From positions 1-40,506 of the forward strand of contig JAFQEE010000003.1 in assembly GCA_017399175.1 (NCBI GenBank): a stretch of 40,506 bases of DNA. Reading direction: 5' to 3'. Below, one piece after another: positions 32,813 through 40,506 of the stretch. The stretch is from Clostridia bacterium. Its GTDB lineage: Bacteria; Bacillota; Clostridia; Oscillospirales; Acutalibacteraceae. The notes beneath the pieces were generated by a model. The model did not search any database and was not told the origin of the DNA. It saw only the letters and a program-made list of their open reading frames with translations. The position numbers were made by a program, and so were the translations under genes. Within the stretch, counting starts at the first letter, position 1; each line of letters opens with the position of its first letter.

Positions 32813-33628
32813 TTCTTTATAAATAAGACTTTTTTTAATTCCTGTTTCAGCCGCTATCGTCTTTGACGCCTCATTAACGCTTACACCTTTATCCACAAGT
32901 TCTTTTGCAAGTAGCACAGCCTGTTCCAATGTGACGGGCTGTTTTTCTTTTGCTTTTTCCTGACCTGACAGTATCAGAACATACTCGCCTCTTGGATTTT
33001 CAACTTCAAAATAATCAATAGCACCTTTAAGGCTTGTCCTCATAACAGTTTCGTGAATTTTTGTAAGTTCTTTTACGATAGCAATCTGACGGTCACCGAA
33101 GTATTCATACATATCTTTAAGTGTTGCCTTTAATTTATGGGGTGCTTCGTAAAAAATCATTGTCCTTGTTTCATTTTTAAGTTCTTCAAGATGTTCTTTA
33201 CGACTTGGTTTGTTTGTACTTAAAAAGCCTTCGAAAGTGAATCTTCCGCTTTCCATACCGCTGATTGCAAGTGCTGTTGCAAAGGCTGTTGGTCCGGGAA
33301 CTGACTCAACGGGAATTCCTTTTTCGTGACAAAGGTAAACTAAATCTTGTCCAGGGTCAGAAATACAAGGCATACCTGCGTCTGTCACAATGGCACAGAT
33401 TTCACCGTTAAGCAGTCTTGAAACAATCATTTCACCGCGTTCACGACGGTTATGCTCATAATAGCTTACAAGCGGTTTTTTTATATCAAAAAAATTGAGT
33501 AATTTCTGTGTAACTCTTGTATCTTCTGCTGCAATAAAATCAACATATGCTAAAATTTCTTTTGCTCGTGGAGAAAAATCGGACAAATTTCCGATTGGTG
33601 TTCCTACAACATAAAGTTTTCCGTTCAT
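32804..33628 (-). CDS. rsmI: 16S rRNA C1402 2'-O-ribose methyltransferase RsmI
   Basis: 274 residues, standard length. It methylates the ribose of C1402 in the ribosomal P site, using SAM. Tetrapyrrole-methylase fold motifs: LYVVGTPIGNLSDFSPRA at the N-terminus, AAEDTRVTQKLL, SYYEHNRRERG, VTDAGMPCISDPG, VPGPTAFATALAISG and a C-terminal helical region ending TGIKKSLIYKELL. Last gene of the rlmB-led cluster, 16 bp after trmN6. The convergent XRE gene ends inside its final codons. Confidence 0.96.
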   Translation of the reverse strand: MNGKLYVVGTPIGNLSDFSPRAKEILAYVDFIAAEDTRVTQKLLNFFDIKKPLVSYYEHNRRERGEMIVSRLLNGEICAIVTDAGMPCISDPGQDLVYLCHEKGIPVESVPGPTAFATALAISGMESGRFTFEGFLSTNKPSRKEHLEELKNETRTMIFYEAPHKLKATLKDMYEYFGDRQIAIVKELTKIHETVMRTSLKGAIDYFEVENPRGEYVLILSGQEKAKEKQPVTLEQAVLLAKELVDKGVSVNEASKTIAAETGIKKSLIYKELL

Positions 33629-33644
33629 TTGTCCGTATCACTCC

Positions 33645-34388
33645 TTATTTTCTGTATTTTTCGGTAATTGACAGCATTTCCTCTGTCAAAGTACCGTCAT
33701 TATTATATGCTACGAGGTTTCCCAGAACTTTTAATCCGTTTTTAGCACCTCGTTTACCTTCAATCAAGACAAGCCAAGGCTGGGTATCTCCCTTTTTTGA
33801 AACAAAACGCAAAGTTTTCGGTTCAATTCCGTTTTTACGCATTGAATACATAACATCAAAAACTCTTTCAGGTCGTTGACAGATACAAAGTTTACCGCCA
33901 AACCGCAAAAGTCGTGATGCACTTTTTGCAATATCGTCCATATTACAGAAAGTTTCGTGTCGTGCAATAGTTGCAAAATCCTCGTCATTTTTAATTCCGC
34001 CATTTTCGATTTTATATGGCGGATTCATTGTAACAACATCAAAGTTACCTGCTTTTAAATCATCAATATTCTTTAAATCTCTGTTAAGCACGGTAATTTT
34101 GTCAGTTTCGTTGAGCAGGAGTGAACGAGTCATCTGATTACAGCCTGTTTCCTGAATTTCAATTGCAGTTATCTCTGAGCATTTTTTATCACGAAGCCAG
34201 AGAAATGGAATAATTCCGCAACCTGAACCGAAATCACAGGCAACATCATTTCTTTTGGGATTGGCAAAATTCGCAAGAAGCATAGCATCTGTACCGAAAG
34301 TATGTTGTTTCGACACCACAACTCCTACACCGTCACCTAAATCCTCAATATGTTCACCGTCAAAAAGAGTTATTTTATCAGTCAACAT
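33645..34388 (-). CDS. trmN6: TrmN6-type tRNA(Val) A37 N6-methyltransferase
   Basis: About 247 residues of the YfiC/TrmN6 class I methyltransferases. The SAM site is DFGSGCGIIP (about 52-61), and the N6-adenine signature NPPY is at 122-125 (MNPPYK). HTFGTDAMLLANFA near residue 30 is also typical. The predicted target is A37 of a tRNA; the exact tRNA is by family analogy. The ATG at 34388 has GAGGA 6 nt upstream and overlaps mgtC by 11 bp, indicating coupled translation. Confidence 0.88.
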   Translation of the reverse strand: MLTDKITLFDGEHIEDLGDGVGVVVSKQHTFGTDAMLLANFANPKRNDVACDFGSGCGIIPFLWLRDKKCSEITAIEIQETGCNQMTRSLLLNETDKITVLNRDLKNIDDLKAGNFDVVTMNPPYKIENGGIKNDEDFATIARHETFCNMDDIAKSASRLLRFGGKLCICQRPERVFDVMYSMRKNGIEPKTLRFVSKKGDTQPWLVLIEGKRGAKNGLKVLGNLVAYNNDGTLTEEMLSITEKYRK

Positions 34389-35121
34389 AAATATCCTCAA
34401 CATCTTCCATACTTCTGATAGTTGTTGTCATAAGTGAAAGGGAATCATCATTTTTAGGGAAAACAAGGACTTTAATAACAGATGTATCCTTACGACGCTT
34501 GAATTTCAAATCCTTTGTTTCTGTATAAACAACTTCCATTGAATGAATTGTACCGCCACATTGTTTGATAGTTTTTGTGATAAGCGGAATCTGTGTTCCC
34601 ACATCCTTGATTTCGATAAAAAGAAGTTTACCTGCTGAACCACGCACGATAAATCTTTTAAGTGAGTTAAGTGTAAGGTATATAACTATCGTTGCAACAA
34701 AGGCACCTGCGTAGAAACCTGCACCAACTGCAATACCGATACAAGCAACAGCCCAGAGAGATGCTGCAGTTGTAAGTCCCTTAACGGAGAAACCCTCACG
34801 AAGAATTGTACCCGCACCAAGGAAACCGATACCGCTGAGCACCTGTGCGCTCATTCGTGTAACATCGCCTGTCATTCCCTGTTCGTTATAAATATATACT
34901 GATGTAAGCATAACAAGAGCTGAACCGACAGCAACAAGAATATGAGTTCTGAACCCTGCAGGACGATGAGAATGTTCACGCTCAAAACCGATAAAACCGC
35001 TGAGAAGTGTTGTAATTAAAAGTTTTACAACAGCATCAACAGTAAATCTTAACTGGTCAAACTCCCAAAGCCACAAGGCAATATTTTTTACTGATTCCCA
35101 AAATTCAGCCACTAAGTTCAT
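34378..35121 (-). CDS. MgtC/SapB family membrane protein
   Basis: 247 residues: four to five N-terminal membrane helices (within about 15-135) and a C-terminal soluble ACT-like domain (about 145-247). MgtC signatures: LLSGFIGFEREHSHRPAGFRTHILVAVGSALVMLTS and RMSAQVLSGIGFLGAGTILREG, then TTAASLWAVACIGIAVGAG. MgtC proteins act in magnesium starvation, membrane potential or ATPase regulation rather than bulk transport. Start uncertain: AGGAG abuts the ATG at 35121 but lies 9 nt before a GTG at 35112. It follows the P-type-ATPase-like gene by 24 bp, a meaningful pairing since MgtC can modulate ATPases. Confidence 0.9.
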   Translation of the reverse strand: MNLVAEFWESVKNIALWLWEFDQLRFTVDAVVKLLITTLLSGFIGFEREHSHRPAGFRTHILVAVGSALVMLTSVYIYNEQGMTGDVTRMSAQVLSGIGFLGAGTILREGFSVKGLTTAASLWAVACIGIAVGAGFYAGAFVATIVIYLTLNSLKRFIVRGSAGKLLFIEIKDVGTQIPLITKTIKQCGGTIHSMEVVYTETKDLKFKRRKDTSVIKVLVFPKNDDSLSLMTTTIRSMEDVEDIYVD

Positions 35122-35145
35122 CTCCTGAATAAAGTTACTCTGTTT

Positions 35146-37896
35146 TTACTTTTTTCGTGTAAGTGCAGGGACAGAAAGTATAACTGCCCATATAATCTGA
35201 TAAATTCCTATCTGTAATGCGCCGATTTGTGCCATATCTGACATAAATGTGAAAAGGGCTATGATTATCGCACCTATACCTGATGCAATAAACTGAATAA
35301 GTCTTGATGAGTTTACAAAATTATTGATTATGAATGTACCGTGAAGTGCTGCCAACATAGATTTGATACTGCCGTTATGAATGATTTTCGCATCACTTCT
35401 GTCAGCAACTCTTGATTTTTCCTTTGAGAACATTTCACCCGCAACAGGGTTGATAATTTTAACCACATTTGATGGTAACTGGAATTCTCGTTCAAGGAAT
35501 TTTTCTGTAATATTCGCATCAGATGTTCGGAAGAAAATTGTAAGTCCGTCTTTTTCAAGTTCACGAAGATATCTTGCTGTTTCCTGATTTGCCTTATAAA
35601 CAACAACAAACATCGCTGCAATCTTACCTTCAATAGCAAGGTAAATAACATTTCTTCCGTTTGATTTGAATTTTTCTTCCAAATCCTTATCAGGTGTTTC
35701 AACATTGTGATGCACAAGAAGGTCACGGTTACCAACAAGGACTCTATGATTATGAATCCAGCATGAGCAACCTAATTTTTCCTCGTACGCCAATGACTCA
35801 ACAGGAAGCAAAAGTTCGCGTTTACCGATAATAACACCGTCAAAAACCTCTGCCATAACACCGCCTGATGCAATAACAACTGACGCAGTATAAAGAATAG
35901 CCTCATCAATTCGCATCTTATGGTAAGTTTTCATACCCTCGATGTTGCATCCACCCTGTTCAAAAGCATCACAAGCGTCGATAATAACACCGTTTGTATT
36001 AACAGCATCGTCAACTGCGCTGTAACCGTTAATAACAGCACCATCCTCGTTAATAAGCTTGTTTGTAGCACGAAGATTTATTGCTGACAAAAGTCCTGCT
36101 GAACAAGGTAATGTCATTAAAAGTGTTGCTGTGAGAGTGCTTATTCCTGCAAAGAAATTACCTGTTTTTATAATAGAAATAATACCGAGAATAAGTCCTA
36201 CACCTGCCATTACAGGTATTGTAATTTTACAAACAGGACCTGTAACCTCTGCAAGTCGTGAAAGCTCCACAAATTTCTGTGGAAAACCGATTTTTGCAGA
36301 ATACTTGATTTCAGGATTACCAAGCATAAGACCTCTTGCAATCTCATTTGCAGTATCTTCATCTGCAATATTTTCAACGCTGTAACAATTTTCAGTATCT
36401 TTTGTTATAACATTAAAGTTTTCGCTGTCATTCTTGGAACGGATAAATTCACCCGCAAGTTTCATAATCATAGGCACAACTGCGGCGCCCACAGTAAGTC
36501 TTGCAACAGATTCAATGCTGTCTGCTGCGAAGAAAGCCACAAAGCACTGAACAAATCCTGCAATTGCAGAAACCGCAACAACAGTATCCACATTAAGAAC
36601 CTTGCTCTTTATGTTTCTATATGCCTCGATGAATGAGTTGTAGTTGATTGCACTCGCTGTAACAAGCAACAACAACTGCACAAGAACATACACATATTCA
36701 TTGTTACCGTAAATCTCAAAATTACCGTTTTCCATACCTGCAACAAATGAAAGTATGGTCATAAGTAAACAGATTCCCGATACAAGAGCAAGTTTTATAA
36801 TAATTGATTTTTTCTCCATTGAGAAAACTTTTTCAACTGCGTCCTTATCCCTTGGTCCGAAATACTCACGGACAACGGAAACCTTTTGTCGTTCATATCG
36901 TCTTCTTATAGGTGGAGATTCCACTCTTTCCTTTATTTGCATTCCACCGTTGACAAATTTGTCAACAGCAATTTTTCTGTTTTCACGAAGTTCTTTTTCA
37001 GCCTCTTCTTCAGATTGCTGCATAATGATATCTTCGTCCGTGTCGAAACCATCAATCATAATCTGATTATCTGCTTTTTCCTGTGGAACAACTTTAGTGC
37101 CAAAATCTTCTCTTGTTTTTTCCTGTTCAAGCTCATATTCAGCAGGAACAATTGTTGGTACAGGTCTTATTCCGTCTGTGCTTTCTTCTGCTGAACCGCT
37201 TTTCACAACAAGTCCGGGAGTTTCAATAGTTTCCTGTGGGCGTTGCATTCTGATGGCTCTCTGCTCCATTGTGTTTTCAAGCTTTTGAACAGGCTTATTC
37301 ATAAAGTGCTTTCTGTACTTTTCGTCAGCCATTGTGCTTGAATAAACAGGTTGGGCATCACCACTTGTTGCCCTTGCAACCTTATTTCCAAGATTATGTG
37401 AAATGTTAGGATTATATGCACCGCGAATGTCAACTTCGTTAAACATTCTTGTTTTTTCAATGGAAATCTGACCTGTAACAGGCTTTACTTCTTCCTCATC
37501 GCTATAACTTTTTACATCTTCTAAAATTTCATCAATAACATCATCGGTAAAGCCTAATTGACCGTCATCATCAACAGAAACAGAAATTTCTTCCTTAACA
37601 GGTTCTACAATTTCTTCTTCATCGTCAAACTCATCAAAATCCTGAACCTTTGACATATCAAAAGTAAATGTTGATGCAACTCGTTCATTCTTTGCTGTTT
37701 CCGGCTTTTCATCTGAAGTTACAGAGCCATAAGCCGATGAGTATGAACCCACAGCCAAGTCCGTTCCGCCTATTTCTGCAAGAAGCGAATCAATATCATC
37801 AATAGAATATATTTCCTCTGAATCATCTTTAAGATTTTTTGCCTTTAAATCATCAAGAATCTCATCAATCAAGCTATCTGAAATTTTATCTGACAT
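35146..37896 (-). CDS. P-type-ATPase-like membrane protein lacking catalytic motifs
   Basis: 916 residues. Residues 1-350 are acidic, low complexity and probably disordered, with repeated IDEIL motifs at 10-14 and 121-125. From 360 on, the layout follows P1B metal ATPases: paired helices (about 365-387, 402-420, 437-458, 465-483), a soluble piece, helices at 555-578 and 582-600 ending TLPCSAGLL (like the CPC site), a P/N-domain-like region, and C-terminal helices 868-885 and 892-910. Where ATPases have DKTGT this has IDACDAF (D640); TGE, TGD and GDGxNDxP equivalents are missing. VLVGNRDLL and AIEGKIAAMFVVVYKANQETARYLREL resemble the N and P domains. Likely a pseudo-ATPase with a scaffolding or regulatory role. 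RBS GGGGGTG precedes the ATG. Confidence 0.75.
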   Translation of the reverse strand: MSDKISDSLIDEILDDLKAKNLKDDSEEIYSIDDIDSLLAEIGGTDLAVGSYSSAYGSVTSDEKPETAKNERVASTFTFDMSKVQDFDEFDDEEEIVEPVKEEISVSVDDDGQLGFTDDVIDEILEDVKSYSDEEEVKPVTGQISIEKTRMFNEVDIRGAYNPNISHNLGNKVARATSGDAQPVYSSTMADEKYRKHFMNKPVQKLENTMEQRAIRMQRPQETIETPGLVVKSGSAEESTDGIRPVPTIVPAEYELEQEKTREDFGTKVVPQEKADNQIMIDGFDTDEDIIMQQSEEEAEKELRENRKIAVDKFVNGGMQIKERVESPPIRRRYERQKVSVVREYFGPRDKDAVEKVFSMEKKSIIIKLALVSGICLLMTILSFVAGMENGNFEIYGNNEYVYVLVQLLLLVTASAINYNSFIEAYRNIKSKVLNVDTVVAVSAIAGFVQCFVAFFAADSIESVARLTVGAAVVPMIMKLAGEFIRSKNDSENFNVITKDTENCYSVENIADEDTANEIARGLMLGNPEIKYSAKIGFPQKFVELSRLAEVTGPVCKITIPVMAGVGLILGIISIIKTGNFFAGISTLTATLLMTLPCSAGLLSAINLRATNKLINEDGAVINGYSAVDDAVNTNGVIIDACDAFEQGGCNIEGMKTYHKMRIDEAILYTASVVIASGGVMAEVFDGVIIGKRELLLPVESLAYEEKLGCSCWIHNHRVLVGNRDLLVHHNVETPDKDLEEKFKSNGRNVIYLAIEGKIAAMFVVVYKANQETARYLRELEKDGLTIFFRTSDANITEKFLEREFQLPSNVVKIINPVAGEMFSKEKSRVADRSDAKIIHNGSIKSMLAALHGTFIINNFVNSSRLIQFIASGIGAIIIALFTFMSDMAQIGALQIGIYQIIWAVILSVPALTRKK

Positions 37897-37936
37897 AATA
37901 AAATTTCACCCCCGAAAATAATTTTGACTTCCCGTC

Positions 37937-38686
37937 TTATCGTTTGTACGAAAACTCGTACATTAAAATACCACCTGCAACAGATGCGTTGAGCGAATTG
38001 ATTTGTCCCTTCATTTTAAGTGACACAATAAAATCACACTTTTCACGGACAATTCTGCTCATTCCGTCACCTTCTGAACCGATTACAAGAACTACTGCAC
38101 CGTCAAGGTTGACTGAACGGATATCCTCACCGTCCATATCAGCACCGTAAACCCACAATCCTTTTTCCTTTAACTCATCAAGAGTTGAAGCAAGATTACT
38201 GACACGCGCAACCTTCATATATTCAAGAGCACCTGCACTTGTCTTGCCAACCGTGTAGTTAAGTGATGCACTTCTGCGTTTCGGAATAATGATACCGTGA
38301 ACACCCGCTGCTTCTGCTGTACGGATAATTGCACCAAGGTTATGCGGGTCTTCAATTCCGTCACAAGCCACAATAAATGGCTTTTCTCCTCTTTCCTCTG
38401 CAACCTGTAAAATTTCCTCAACTGTTGCATAATCATGAGCCGCACAGATTGCCACAACACCCTGATGATTACTGTGACCGCACATAAAGTCAAGTTTTTT
38501 CTTGTCAACTTCCTTTACAACGGCACCCCTATCACGGCATTGACCGATAATTTTGCCAACCGAACCACTTTTTTCTCCGCGAAGAACAAAAAGTGTATCA
38601 ATCTCGCGGCCTGACTTAATCAGTTCCGTTACGGCATTTCTACCGATTATTAAATCTTTCTTTTTTTCTTCATTGAATAAATCCAT
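37937..38686 (-). CDS. rlmB: 23S rRNA G2251 2'-O-methyltransferase RlmB
   Basis: 249 residues, SPOUT/TrmH family, usual length. It methylates the ribose of G2251 in the peptidyl-transferase P loop with SAM. An N-terminal substrate-binding domain starts at LIIGRNAVTELIKSGREID. The three SpoU motifs follow: CDGIEDPHNLGAIIRTAEAAG, VVLVIGSEGDGMSRIV and VSLKMKGQINSLNASVAGGI. A related RNA target is possible, but RlmB is the best fit. It leads a likely operand group with the ATPase-like gene (40 bp gap), mgtC, trmN6 and rsmI. RBS AAGGGG. Confidence 0.94.
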   Translation of the reverse strand: MDLFNEEKKKDLIIGRNAVTELIKSGREIDTLFVLRGEKSGSVGKIIGQCRDRGAVVKEVDKKKLDFMCGHSNHQGVVAICAAHDYATVEEILQVAEERGEKPFIVACDGIEDPHNLGAIIRTAEAAGVHGIIIPKRRSASLNYTVGKTSAGALEYMKVARVSNLASTLDELKEKGLWVYGADMDGEDIRSVNLDGAVVLVIGSEGDGMSRIVREKCDFIVSLKMKGQINSLNASVAGGILMYEFSYKR

Positions 38687-38736
38687 TTTGGAACCCCTTT
38701 TGAGTATAGTTATGGATAATAGTTTTTTAATAATTT

Positions 38737-38765
38737 ATTATAACAAATAAACCTTAATAATACAA
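38737..38765 (-). promoter_or_regulatory. Promoter of the rlmB-led operon
   Basis: On the minus strand TTGTAT (38765-38760) and TATAAT (38742-38737) are separated by 17 bp, about 50 bp upstream of rlmB. Confidence 0.65.
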
Positions 38766-38787
38766 GTAGAAAATCCTTGAAAATCAA

Positions 38788-38823
38788 CAAAAAAGAGACG
38801 ATTTGTCCGTCAAAATCGCCTCT
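38788..38823 (-). terminator. Terminator of the permuted NlpC/P60-like gene
   Basis: On the minus strand AGAGGCGATTT pairs with AAATCGTCTCT (one G-U pair), followed by six T residues. It lies 17 bp past the stop codon at 38840 and upstream of the rlmB promoter. Confidence 0.85.
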
Positions 38824-38839
38824 AATTAAATCATATTAT

Positions 38840-39706
38840 TCAAATGTCTGTTATATTGCCGTAAACCTGTACGATTTCAAGATTTTCACTCTCCAAAAAG
38901 TCCTTTGGAGTGATGATTTTTCCACATTCAGGAGCAATATCCACACCACAAGTTAAATACGCATACCACACAAGATGAGCACATTGTGTTGTCTTTAAAG
39001 GCTTATCGGGATTTCTGCCTGAAAAAATACCGCCAAGAAGTGAATAATAAAGTCCTTTCAGGTTTTCTTCTGCATACTGTCCTGCTTGATTTCGCACATC
39101 TTCACTTATATTTTTGGGCCTTAAAACAGCCACCAACGGATATTTTGTCCATGAACCGACAAATGATGTGTTTGACTTTTCGCCAACCATAACAGCCTGA
39201 ATACCTTTTCCGTTTTCAGCGTCAGTTATAATCGTTGCGTGACCGTGACGCCAGCCAAGAGAATGAATACTCAAAGTAATTATAATATCACCATTCTGCA
39301 AATCGGCAAATTCGGGATTGTAAATGTTTTCACCGTCTGTATCCGTTATATGTTCGTGACAAGCAAAAACACCTTTGCGATAACAATAAAAATCCTTATC
39401 CATCAGGTAATAATCCCTGTATTCCTCGATTTTGTCAGGTCTGCCGTCATTTAAAAGTTTATCAACTGCAGGTTTTCCAAGTCCTGATTGCAGGAAAATT
39501 TCTTCATAATCATTTTCAGTCAACGGAACATTATTTTCAATTTTTTCTGTAATTTTAACCCACTTTTCGTCGTTACCTATGGCATCTTCATAAGCCCATT
39601 TATCGGTTATTTCACTCAAAACAAAATCTGTGCTGAAAAACACAATCAACACAGCTAAAACAACCGTGATAACACGACAGATTTTATAAAAAATTCTATT
39701 CTTCAC
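38840..39706 (-). CDS. Membrane-anchored permuted NlpC/P60-like (YiiX-type) hydrolase
   Basis: 288 residues. One N-terminal membrane segment (about 10-32, CRVITVVLAVLIVFFSTDFVL) puts the rest outside the cell. The order of catalytic elements is His first, Cys later, as in circularly permuted NlpC/P60-papain proteins: LQNGDIIITL then WRHGHATII (H154 or H156), and C242 in TTQCAHLVWYAYLTCGVD. These enzymes act on peptide or ester bonds in cell wall or lipids. The start is GTG with AGGAG 8 nt upstream. It is divergent from spoVAC, so a role in sporulation or spore wall is possible but not shown by sequence. Confidence 0.75.
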   Translation of the reverse strand: MKNRIFYKICRVITVVLAVLIVFFSTDFVLSEITDKWAYEDAIGNDEKWVKITEKIENNVPLTENDYEEIFLQSGLGKPAVDKLLNDGRPDKIEEYRDYYLMDKDFYCYRKGVFACHEHITDTDGENIYNPEFADLQNGDIIITLSIHSLGWRHGHATIITDAENGKGIQAVMVGEKSNTSFVGSWTKYPLVAVLRPKNISEDVRNQAGQYAEENLKGLYYSLLGGIFSGRNPDKPLKTTQCAHLVWYAYLTCGVDIAPECGKIITPKDFLESENLEIVQVYGNITDI

Positions 39707-39821
39707 AAGTTTTCTCCTATGAATTTTGTCATTTATATTTTACCACAAATTACTTATCTTTTCAATCTTTGTAATAAAACCATTATTAAAGGGAAATCTA
39801 AATGTGATTGGAAGTGATTTT

Positions 39822-40265
39822 ATGTCCACAACAAATAACGAGTATAACAAAATGGCGGATAAAGCCTCTCCACCGTCACCAAAAATCAAAAACTGTATAA
39901 AAGCATTTCTATTTGGTGGCGGTATCTGTACATTCGGTCAGTTTCTTAACTGGAGTTTTGAAAAACTGAATTTCTCCGAAGATGCCGTCAAGGCACTCAC
40001 CCCTGCTGTCCTTATTGTGATTGCTGCAATTCTTACGGGTATAGGTGTTTTTGACAAAATCGCAAAACACGCAGGTGCAGGAACTATTGTGCCAATTACG
40101 GGTTTTGCAAATTCAGTTGTTTCCCCTGCCCTTGAATTCAAATCCGAAGGAATCGTTATGGGAACAGGTGCAAATATTTTTAAAATCGCAGGTCCCGTAA
40201 TCGCATACGGTATTTTTGCCGCAGTAATTTATGGTGTAATCTGTTACATTTTTCAGTTGTATTGA
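39822..40265 (+). CDS. spoVAC: Stage V sporulation protein AC
   Basis: 147 residues, full length. The SpoVAC pattern is clear: an N-terminal NEYNKMADKASPPSPKIKNCIKAFLFGG, GGICTFGQFLNW, then membrane helices at about 28-48, 62-85, 92-112 and 120-145, with AGAGTIVPITGFANSVVSPALEFKSEG and FKIAGPVIAYG. SpoVA proteins form the channel for dipicolinic acid uptake into, and release from, the forespore. The ATG at 39822 has GGAAGTG upstream. In other Clostridia spoVAD and spoVAE follow at once; here a dispersed repeat begins at the stop codon and the next gene points the other way. I could not identify a convincing SigG promoter in 39707-39821. Confidence 0.93.
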   Translation: MSTTNNEYNKMADKASPPSPKIKNCIKAFLFGGGICTFGQFLNWSFEKLNFSEDAVKALTPAVLIVIAAILTGIGVFDKIAKHAGAGTIVPITGFANSVVSPALEFKSEGIVMGTGANIFKIAGPVIAYGIFAAVIYGVICYIFQLY

Positions 40266-40327
40266 CAAATTGGAGGTTGTCGGATGAATGCAGAGTGCAA
40301 AATGAAGGGTCTGCGACACAATTATAA
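40266..40327 (+). repeat. Dispersed repeat, copy 2 (first copy at 6823-6900)
   Basis: The sequence CAAATTGGAG, GTTGTC, GAATGCAGAGTGCAAAATG, AAGGGTCTGCGAC, ATTATAA follows the same order as the complement of 6823-6900. It starts directly at the spoVAC stop codon. It contains a 16-codon frame (ATG 40284) with an RBS-like GGAGG, which is a by-product of the repeat. The rest of the gap up to 40421 shows only a small CCAAT/ATTGG hairpin. Confidence 0.75.
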
Positions 40328-40421
40328 ATATTAGCCAATGGGATTGGTTGTAAGGGCAGGTCTCCGTTGTCAAGCCTAGATTGTTTACAAAACGTTCGGG
40401 ATGATTGTTTACAGTTTTTAA

Positions 40422-40506
40422 TTATCTTCTGTAAATTTTTCTTGAAACAACAATTTGTTCATCAAGGTCAATTTTTGCAATACGGAAGTTACCATAATTC
40501 AAAGAC
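40422..40506 (-). CDS. C-terminal end of an unidentified gene
   Basis: A frame open at the window edge encodes 27 residues (SLNYGNFRIAKIDLDEQIVV then SRKIYRR) before TAA at 40424-40422. The composition looks like real coding sequence, and the end converges on spoVAC, but the fragment is too short to assign. Confidence 0.5.
   Translation of the reverse strand, partial: SLNYGNFRIAKIDLDEQIVVSRKIYRR

Noticed and set aside
40284-40334. 16-codon frame after spoVAC with a GGAGG site
   Set aside because: It lies wholly inside a dispersed repeat and its sequence matches the copy at 6823-6900, so the RBS-like match is a property of the repeat.

Overview
The window looks like chromosome from a low-GC, spore-forming anaerobe of the class Clostridia, probably a gut commensal. 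The evidence is AT-rich intergenic DNA, strong AGGAGG-type ribosome binding sites, a T-box riboswitch, nrdR, spoVAC and soluble sugar-acid and inositol catabolic operons. Short palindromic repeats fill many of the gaps between genes. I see no rRNA, tRNA, CRISPR array or prophage.

Layout. 1-185: edge of a probable IS200/IS605-type element, cut by the window. 232-2061: secreted alpha/beta hydrolase. 2210-6551 (minus strand): circularly permuted ATP-grasp, alpha-E and transglutaminase genes (a predicted peptide-ligase system), a TIM-barrel isomerase, then nrdR behind a long structured leader. 6963-8203: small XRE regulator facing a VanZ-like and a DUF4352 gene, with an operator between. 8411-18133 (minus strand): a complete myo-inositol catabolic operon (iolJ, iolC, iolB, iolD, iolE, iolA, iolG) with a foreign-looking DUF218 gene inside and a YbaK-type deacylase downstream. 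18330-21067: two membrane proteins (one DUF5058-like) and a lipase. 21270-24383 (plus strand): leucine T-box, leuA, leuB. 24488-26919: HAD phosphatase and a Cthe_2159-type lipoprotein. 27067-31290 (minus strand): uxuA, an SDR mannonate oxidoreductase, kdgK and eda, i.e. hexuronate breakdown to pyruvate and glyceraldehyde-3-phosphate. 31382-38686: histidine phosphatase, XRE regulator, then rlmB, a degenerate P-type-ATPase-like protein, mgtC, trmN6 and rsmI. 38840-40506: permuted NlpC/P60-like hydrolase, spoVAC and the tail of one more gene.

How the genes work together. The iol operon takes myo-inositol to DHAP and acetyl-CoA. The uxu/kdg/eda operon feeds hexuronates into the same lower glycolysis. 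No transporter, uxaC, iolR or leuCD lies in the window, so those functions must be elsewhere.

The items most worth a second look are: (1) a 916-residue membrane protein built like a P1B ATPase but lacking the catalytic motifs; (2) a palindrome-ended unit around a broken DUF559 nuclease gene, which looks like the parent of shorter repeat copies elsewhere in the window; (3) the foldable leader of nrdR; (4) a pair of near-identical 18-bp dyads exactly 60 bp apart at the lipase promoter.
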